Positions 24,560-29,149 of a stretch of 29,149 bases of DNA are shown one piece after another. This stretch comes from Prevotella sp. UBA7764 (GTDB lineage Bacteria; Bacteroidota; Bacteroidia; Bacteroidales; Bacteroidaceae). The stretch is from contig DLDU01000051.1 in NCBI GenBank assembly GCA_002481295.1, positions 65,044-94,192 of the forward strand. Direction: 5' to 3'. The notes under the pieces are model-generated. The model was given only the letters and a program-made list of their open reading frames with translations. It had not been told where the DNA came from and made no database searches. Positions within the stretch are counted from its first letter, which is position 1. The number at the start of each line of letters is the position of its first letter. Position numbers and translations under genes: made by a program.

Positions 24560-25345
24560 TTGATTAGATCATTATTTTTCGACATCGACGGCACGCTGGT
24601 GAGTTTTCGCACGCATCGCATCCCACAAGCTACCGTCGACGCTCTCACTGAGGCAAAGGCTCGTGGCGTGAAGGTTTTCATCTCCACGGGCCGGCCTATA
24701 CAGTTCATCACCAACCTCTCGCAGATAGAGCATCTCATCGACGGCTACATCACGACCAATGGCGCTTATTGCTTTGTTGGCGACGACACGGTCAGCCGTC
24801 ATGCTATCGATCCTGCTGACGTGCAGAAAATCCTTGATGCCTGCGACCGTTTCAATCGGGCTGCCGTCGTTGTTGGACAGAAGACCATTGCCGTCTACAA
24901 CTGCCAGCCCATTGTGGCGAAGTCGTTCGGTGAGGGGCTGGGACTGACAGACCTCCACTTCGACGAGCTCAGCAATGTGCTCCGGCAGGACATCCTGCAG
25001 GTGACGCCGTTTATCACTGACGAGGAAGAGGCTCAGCTCATGCCCACGATACCCCATTGTGTCGGTGGTCGCTGGACCAAGGAATTCGTTGACATCACGC
25101 AGGAAAACGCCGACAAGGGCAAAGGACTCATAGCCATGGCGGCTCGTGAGCACTTTGGCCTCGACGAGACGATGGCCTTTGGCGACGGTGGCAACGACAT
25201 CCCCATCATCCGGCAGGCCGGTATCGGCGTGGCAATGGGCAATGCCACCGACAACGTCAAGGCTGTGGCTGACTACGTCACCACGGCTGTCGACGACGAG
25301 GGCGTGAAGAATGCCCTCATACATTTTGGTGTCATCAAAGGCTGA
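24560..25345 (+). CDS. Cof-type HAD phosphatase
   Basis: This is a cytosolic HAD-superfamily hydrolase of the Cof group (cap type IIB), usually acting on sugar phosphates or similar small molecules. Motif I is FFDIDGTLV with Asp8 and Asp10, motif II is FISTGRP, the conserved lysine lies in NADKGKGL, and motif IV is FGDGGNDIPII (Asp209 and Asp213). At 261 residues it is complete. The start is a TTG at 24560, since no ATG lies close enough to keep motif I near the N-terminus; ATT at 24563 is a less likely option. The substrate cannot be inferred. Confidence 0.92.
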   Translation: MIRSLFFDIDGTLVSFRTHRIPQATVDALTEAKARGVKVFISTGRPIQFITNLSQIEHLIDGYITTNGAYCFVGDDTVSRHAIDPADVQKILDACDRFNRAAVVVGQKTIAVYNCQPIVAKSFGEGLGLTDLHFDELSNVLRQDILQVTPFITDEEEAQLMPTIPHCVGGRWTKEFVDITQENADKGKGLIAMAAREHFGLDETMAFGDGGNDIPIIRQAGIGVAMGNATDNVKAVADYVTTAVDDEGVKNALIHFGVIKG

Positions 25346-25415
25346 AAACAGCGCTTTAGGAATGTATATTCGTCGAAAATAACATGAAAACGACGCTTCT
25401 TTAAGAAAAAAGCAG

Positions 25416-25423
25416 TAATTTTG
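25416..25423 (+). promoter_or_regulatory. -7 element before the MaoC-like gene
   Basis: TAATTTTG matches the -7 consensus and lies 28 bases before the start. No TTTG is seen at the usual distance upstream. Confidence 0.4.
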
Positions 25424-25451
25424 CGAGTAATATCATTAGATTAGGACATAC

Positions 25452-25916
25452 ATGGAAAAACTTGTTATCAACTCCTTTGAGGAGTTTGCTTCTCACGAGG
25501 GACAACAATTAGGTATATCAGACTGGTTGCTGGTGGACCAGAACCGCATCAATCAGTTCGCCGACGCCACACTCGACCATCAGTGGATCCACGTCGATGT
25601 GGAGCGCGCCAAGCAGGAGAGCCCCTATAAGAGCACGATTGCTCATGGCTATCTGACCCTCTCGCTGCTGCCCCATCTGTGGGGACAGATCATCGAGGTC
25701 AACCATCTGAAGATGATGGTCAACTATGGTATGGACAAGATGCGCTTTGGCGTGCCTGTCATCACCGGCAGCCGCATCAGACTGAATGCCAAGCTCGACA
25801 AGATCGAAAACCTGCGCGGCATCTGCAAGGCTTATATCGGCTTTAAGATAGAAATTGAGGGTCAGCGCAAGCCTGCGCTGCAGGGTGAGGCTCAGTTCCT
25901 CTATTATTTTGAATAG
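25452..25916 (+). CDS. MaoC-like hot-dog hydratase
   Basis: This 154-residue protein has the hot-dog fold of (R)-specific enoyl-CoA hydratases. The hydratase-2 motif is present as FADATLDHQWIHVDVERA, with the catalytic pair Asp42 and His47, and the conserved IAHGYLTLSLLP follows. The usual Asn-Pro in the motif is replaced by Gln-Trp, which is common in stand-alone MaoC proteins. Its acyl substrate is unknown. It is followed after three bases by a DUF4250 gene, so the two are almost certainly translated from one message, and glmS follows. Confidence 0.92.
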   Translation: MEKLVINSFEEFASHEGQQLGISDWLLVDQNRINQFADATLDHQWIHVDVERAKQESPYKSTIAHGYLTLSLLPHLWGQIIEVNHLKMMVNYGMDKMRFGVPVITGSRIRLNAKLDKIENLRGICKAYIGFKIEIEGQRKPALQGEAQFLYYFE

Positions 25917-25919
25917 ATC

Positions 25920-26108
25920 ATGGATCATTTACCTAAAGACCCGGCAATGCTCGTTTCGGCAGTGAACATGCTGTTGCGCGACGAAGAGTTTGACTCGCTG
26001 TCTGAGCTTTGCTATACTTTTAATTGTGAACCGGCCCATCTCAAGAGCTATCTCGCTGAGCACGGCTTCTCATGGAACGAGAGTCAGAAGCAGTTCAAAG
26101 AGAGCTGA
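25920..26108 (+). CDS. DUF4250 small protein
   Basis: This 62-residue protein begins MDHLPKDPAMLVSAVNMLLRDE and continues with a short helical region (SLSELCYTFNCEPAHLKSYLAEHGF), the typical DUF4250 layout. The second half looks like a small helix-turn-helix, so nucleic-acid binding is possible but unproven. It follows the MaoC-like gene by three bases and precedes glmS by 59. Confidence 0.88.
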   Translation: MDHLPKDPAMLVSAVNMLLRDEEFDSLSELCYTFNCEPAHLKSYLAEHGFSWNESQKQFKES

Positions 26109-26167
26109 ATGATGTCTCGACAGGAGATGGACTGATGATTTCAACAATTTCTTAATTCGAAATTACT

Positions 26168-28012
26168 ATGTGTGGAATAGTAGGATACATTGGCCAGCGT
26201 CAGGCCTATGACATATTGATCGGTGGACTCCACCGCCTGGAATACCGTGGTTACGACTCTGCCGGTGTGGCACTGATCAATGGCGAAGACCAACTCAATG
26301 TTTATAAGGCCAAGGGTAAGGTCGCTGACCTGGAGACAGCTGCCGCCGGCAAGGACTGCTCGGGTACGGTGGGTATCGCACATACCCGATGGGCTACTCA
26401 CGGAGAGCCTTCGGTACGCAACGCTCACCCGCACGTGTCAGACTCCGGCAACATCGTCATCGTGCACAATGGTATCATTGAGAACTACACCATCCTGCGC
26501 AAACAGCTGGTCGCGAAGGGCTTCACCTTCAAAAGTGACACAGATACCGAGGTGCTCGTGCAACTCATACAGTATGCTCAGGACAAGCACAAATGCTCAC
26601 TGGCAGAAGCTGTGCGCCACGCGCTGAACAAATGCATCGGTGCTTACGCCATTGCCGTACTCGACCGACGCGACCCTAATACCCTCGTGGCAGCCCGCAA
26701 AGGCTCTCCGCTCGTCGTGGGTATCGGCAAAGACGACAGTGAGTTCTTTATTGCCTCAGATGCTACGCCAATCGCAGGCTACACTCAGAACGTTGTGTAC
26801 CTCGATGATGAGCAGATCGCCGTGTGCCATCCTGACAAGGAATTGAAGATCATCGATCTGAAAAACAAGAAGGTGGATGTTAGCGTCAAGCAGATCGACA
26901 TGGATCTCGACATGCTCGACCGTGGCGGGTTCCCCCATTTCATGCTCAAGGAGATCTTTGACCAGCCGCGTTGTCTGCGTGACTGCATGAGCGGCCGCCT
27001 CTTCGACGACAAGGTCATCCTTTCGGCCGTGCGCAACAACCGTGCCCGTCTGCTCTCTGCTACGCGCTTCATCATCGTGGCCTGTGGTACGAGCTGGCAC
27101 GCCGGTCTCATCGGCAAGCAGCTCATCGAACACTATTGCAAGATTCCCGTGGAGGTGGACTACGCTTCGGAGTTTCGTTATCGCGACCCCGTGATCCTGC
27201 CTACCGACGTGGTCATCGCCATCTCGCAGAGCGGTGAGACCGCTGACACGCTCGCTGCCATCAAGTTGGCCAAGGAGCGCGGCGCGTTTATCTTTGGTAT
27301 TGTCAATGCCGTGGGCTCCAGCATCGCACGTGAGACCGACACAGGTATCTACATCCACGTAGGTCCCGAGATCGGTGTGGCCTCGACAAAAGCCTTTACC
27401 GGTCAGCTAACCTGCCTGACGCTGCTCGCCCTGGCACTCGCCAACGCAAAGGGTACCGTCGGTCATGATGAGTTCATCTGCCTGACGAAAGAACTGGGGC
27501 AGATTCCTGACAAGATCGACAAGATGCTTAAGGAGAACGATTGCATCAAGCAGTTGGCTCGCACCTATACCTATGCTACCAACTTCCTATACCTCGGTCG
27601 CGGATGGAACTATCCCGTGGCCTTGGAGGGAGCGTTGAAGTTGAAGGAGATCAGCTATATCCACGCTGAGGGTTATCCCGCCGCGGAGATGAAGCATGGT
27701 CCTATCGCACTGGTGGACAACATGATGCCGGTGCTCTTTGTGGCTACACATCATGAGGGCTACGAAAAGGTCGTCTCCAACATGCAAGAGGTGAAGGCGC
27801 GTGGCGGCCGCATCATTGCTGTAGTCACTGAGGGCGATACCGAGGTGCAGAAGATCGCTGATGAGGTGATCAATGTCCCATCGACATTGGCACCACTGGC
27901 ACCGCTGCTCACCGTGATCCCCTTGCAGTTGCTCGCTTACCACATTGCTGTGGAGAAGGGACTGAACGTCGACCAGCCGCGAAACCTCGCCAAGAGTGTG
28001 ACCGTAGAGTAG
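26168..28012 (+). CDS. glmS: Glutamine--fructose-6-phosphate aminotransferase (isomerizing)
   Basis: GlmS makes glucosamine-6-phosphate from fructose-6-phosphate and glutamine, the first step toward UDP-GlcNAc for peptidoglycan and lipopolysaccharide. The class II glutaminase domain starts at the nucleophile Cys2 (MCGIVGYIG) and has HTRWATHGEP and HNGIIENY. Two SIS sugar isomerase domains follow, with VACGTSWHAG, SQSGETADT, ASTKAFTGQ and AEGYPAAEMKHGPIAL. The C-terminal LAKSVTVE carries the conserved lysine (609). The length of 614 residues is normal. Only 59 bases precede it, too few for a glmS ribozyme. Confidence 0.98.
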   Translation: MCGIVGYIGQRQAYDILIGGLHRLEYRGYDSAGVALINGEDQLNVYKAKGKVADLETAAAGKDCSGTVGIAHTRWATHGEPSVRNAHPHVSDSGNIVIVHNGIIENYTILRKQLVAKGFTFKSDTDTEVLVQLIQYAQDKHKCSLAEAVRHALNKCIGAYAIAVLDRRDPNTLVAARKGSPLVVGIGKDDSEFFIASDATPIAGYTQNVVYLDDEQIAVCHPDKELKIIDLKNKKVDVSVKQIDMDLDMLDRGGFPHFMLKEIFDQPRCLRDCMSGRLFDDKVILSAVRNNRARLLSATRFIIVACGTSWHAGLIGKQLIEHYCKIPVEVDYASEFRYRDPVILPTDVVIAISQSGETADTLAAIKLAKERGAFIFGIVNAVGSSIARETDTGIYIHVGPEIGVASTKAFTGQLTCLTLLALALANAKGTVGHDEFICLTKELGQIPDKIDKMLKENDCIKQLARTYTYATNFLYLGRGWNYPVALEGALKLKEISYIHAEGYPAAEMKHGPIALVDNMMPVLFVATHHEGYEKVVSNMQEVKARGGRIIAVVTEGDTEVQKIADEVINVPSTLAPLAPLLTVIPLQLLAYHIAVEKGLNVDQPRNLAKSVTVE

Positions 28013-28068
28013 GGGAGTGGCGCAGCTCTCTGTTGCCTCTCCTTATTTATATATAAGCAATATAGAAT

Positions 28069-29037
28069 ATGCAATATTTCATTGTCATCAACGACGTACA
28101 GCAGGGTCCGTTCAGCATTGACGAACTGCGTCAGCGCAATATCACTTCCGACACGCTCGTGTGGGCCGAGGGAATGCCGCAATGGGTACCGGCCTGGCAG
28201 GTCGAGGAACTGCGTCCGCTCTTCTATGCCGACGCTCAGACCTCTCAGACCGCTGCTCCTCAGCAGATTCCGACGCCTCCGCCATACGGAACACAAAATG
28301 GTGCTCAATCTGGCAATACACCGGACGACAACTATCAGGGAACCAATGCGGGCGATACCATGCAACCGCCTTATCAGCCGAAAAAGAGCAATCGCAAGAA
28401 GGTGCTCACCTATGTGGGTATCGCTGTAGCCATCTTGCTTCTGATCATGGCGATTACCAATCCCTCAAAGGATGAGCACCGTCAGGTCATCAAAGACCAT
28501 ATCACTGCCGGATTTAACCGCGGACTGAACGATGGCGACAACGGCGGGTTGGCCTCACTGGCCTCTTCTATGATCTCGGCATTAGCCGCTCCGGTCATCA
28601 ACAGTGCCATCGACAACCTGCTGCAATACCACAACTATGTCTTCTGGTCCACGACCACGATCGACATTCCGGGCGCAGGCGAGCAGCGTACGTCCTTGGG
28701 TATCTTCGGTAAGGTGTTCACCTCTGACGAGGCTACCATCGCTGAGGCAGTGGCGAAAGCTACGGGTGGCAAGGACGACGAAGAGGACTCCACATCTACA
28801 ACTATCTTCACCAGTGGTGACAACAACGGTGATGACAATGGTGGCGACGTCACTCAGGAGGTTACCGACACCCTCAAGTCGATGGGCAACAAGGTCGGTC
28901 GCACGGTCGTGCACCGTGTCAGCCGGGAGGTGAGCAACGAGATCAAGAAGGAAATCAACCAAAACACAGATAGTACTACGGCATCGGGGCTCAACAAGAT
29001 CATCGATGCTATAGAGAGTTTCCTCAAAGGGCTCTGA
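28069..29037 (+). CDS. DUF4339 (GYF_2) membrane protein with a DUF4359-like tail
   Basis: Residues 1-52 form a GYF_2/DUF4339 domain (YFIVINDVQQGPFSIDELRQ, then TLVWAEGMPQWVPAWQVEEL). Such domains bind proline-rich or other peptides and often sit on membrane proteins. A Pro/Gln/Asn-rich linker runs to about residue 105. One membrane segment follows a basic cluster (KKSNRKKVLTYVGIAVAILLLIMAI, about 104-128). The remaining part has TNPSKDEHRQVIKDHI, LLQYHNYVFWSTTTI and SLGIFGKVF, which resemble DUF4359. It then has an acidic, glycine-rich insert and a helical C-terminus. The cellular role is unknown. It lies 56 bases after glmS on the same strand. Confidence 0.85.
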   Translation: MQYFIVINDVQQGPFSIDELRQRNITSDTLVWAEGMPQWVPAWQVEELRPLFYADAQTSQTAAPQQIPTPPPYGTQNGAQSGNTPDDNYQGTNAGDTMQPPYQPKKSNRKKVLTYVGIAVAILLLIMAITNPSKDEHRQVIKDHITAGFNRGLNDGDNGGLASLASSMISALAAPVINSAIDNLLQYHNYVFWSTTTIDIPGAGEQRTSLGIFGKVFTSDEATIAEAVAKATGGKDDEEDSTSTTIFTSGDNNGDDNGGDVTQEVTDTLKSMGNKVGRTVVHRVSREVSNEIKKEINQNTDSTTASGLNKIIDAIESFLKGL

Positions 29038-29067
29038 TGCCCCACAGGCTTGATTCTCATAATTTTT

Positions 29068-29149
29068 TTTCTCACAGCTCTTTGCTTCCTCGATGTCTTT
29101 CAGCTGAAAGGGTTATGCATCCGTGTCGATCTGTGAAATCTGTGAGAAA
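29068..29149. repeat. Inverted repeat cut by the window end
   Basis: TTTCTCACAG (29068-29077) and CTGTGAGAAA (29140-29149) are perfect inverted copies, the second at the very last base. ATCTGTGA occurs twice in tandem just before it (29129 and 29138). The element may continue beyond the window. Confidence 0.45.

Noticed and set aside
26109..26167. glmS ribozyme upstream of glmS
   Set aside because: Only 59 bases separate the genes, too short for the ribozyme, and no matching core was seen.

Overview
The window looks like a chromosomal segment from a Prevotella-like member of the Bacteroidales. Three lines of evidence support this. The putative promoters follow the Bacteroidota pattern (TTTG, 19-20 bases, then TAnnTTTG) rather than the E. 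coli one. There is a hybrid two-component system of the Bacteroidota type (propeller, histidine kinase, receiver and AraC domains in one chain). Several genes belong to families best known from this phylum or widespread in it (YfhO, DUF4250, DUF4339/GYF_2, a psd-pssA pair next to dnaE). The coding GC looks moderately high for Prevotella. Genus level is an inference; no rRNA or species marker is present.

Layout. 1-975 is a long intergenic region holding an incoming terminator, a candidate 28-residue membrane peptide, a dispersed repeat copy and a very long hairpin. 976-2677 has alanine dehydrogenase convergent with rubrerythrin, sharing a bidirectional terminator. 2819-5996 (minus) is a two-gene unit of an exported helical-repeat protein and a lipoprotein, both of unknown role. 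6059-8105 (minus) has an NhaC-type antiporter and an unrecognised cytosolic protein. 8309-10788 (minus) is a psd / small ORF / pssA / DUF486 / bcp cluster, divergent from dnaE. 10962-15818 (plus) has dnaE, tsaE and trxA. 15904-16093 is a 190-base palindromic element. 16098-20099 (minus) is an orphan hybrid two-component regulator. 20100-20643 holds a second copy of the dispersed repeat. 20644-21857 (minus) is the mtn-luxS pair of the activated methyl cycle. 22035-29037 (plus) has yfhO, a Cof-type HAD phosphatase, a MaoC-like protein, a DUF4250 protein, glmS and a DUF4339 protein.

How the genes work together. Most are housekeeping: phosphatidylethanolamine synthesis (pssA then psd), replication (dnaE), tRNA t6A modification (tsaE), thiol and peroxide defence (trxA, bcp, rbr), S-adenosylhomocysteine detoxification with AI-2 precursor formation (mtn, luxS) and amino-sugar supply for the envelope (glmS). 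The less explained material is the exported two-gene module, the orphan regulator, the small peptide and an unusually rich set of intergenic inverted and dispersed repeats. No CRISPR array, transposase, phage gene, tRNA or rRNA was found.
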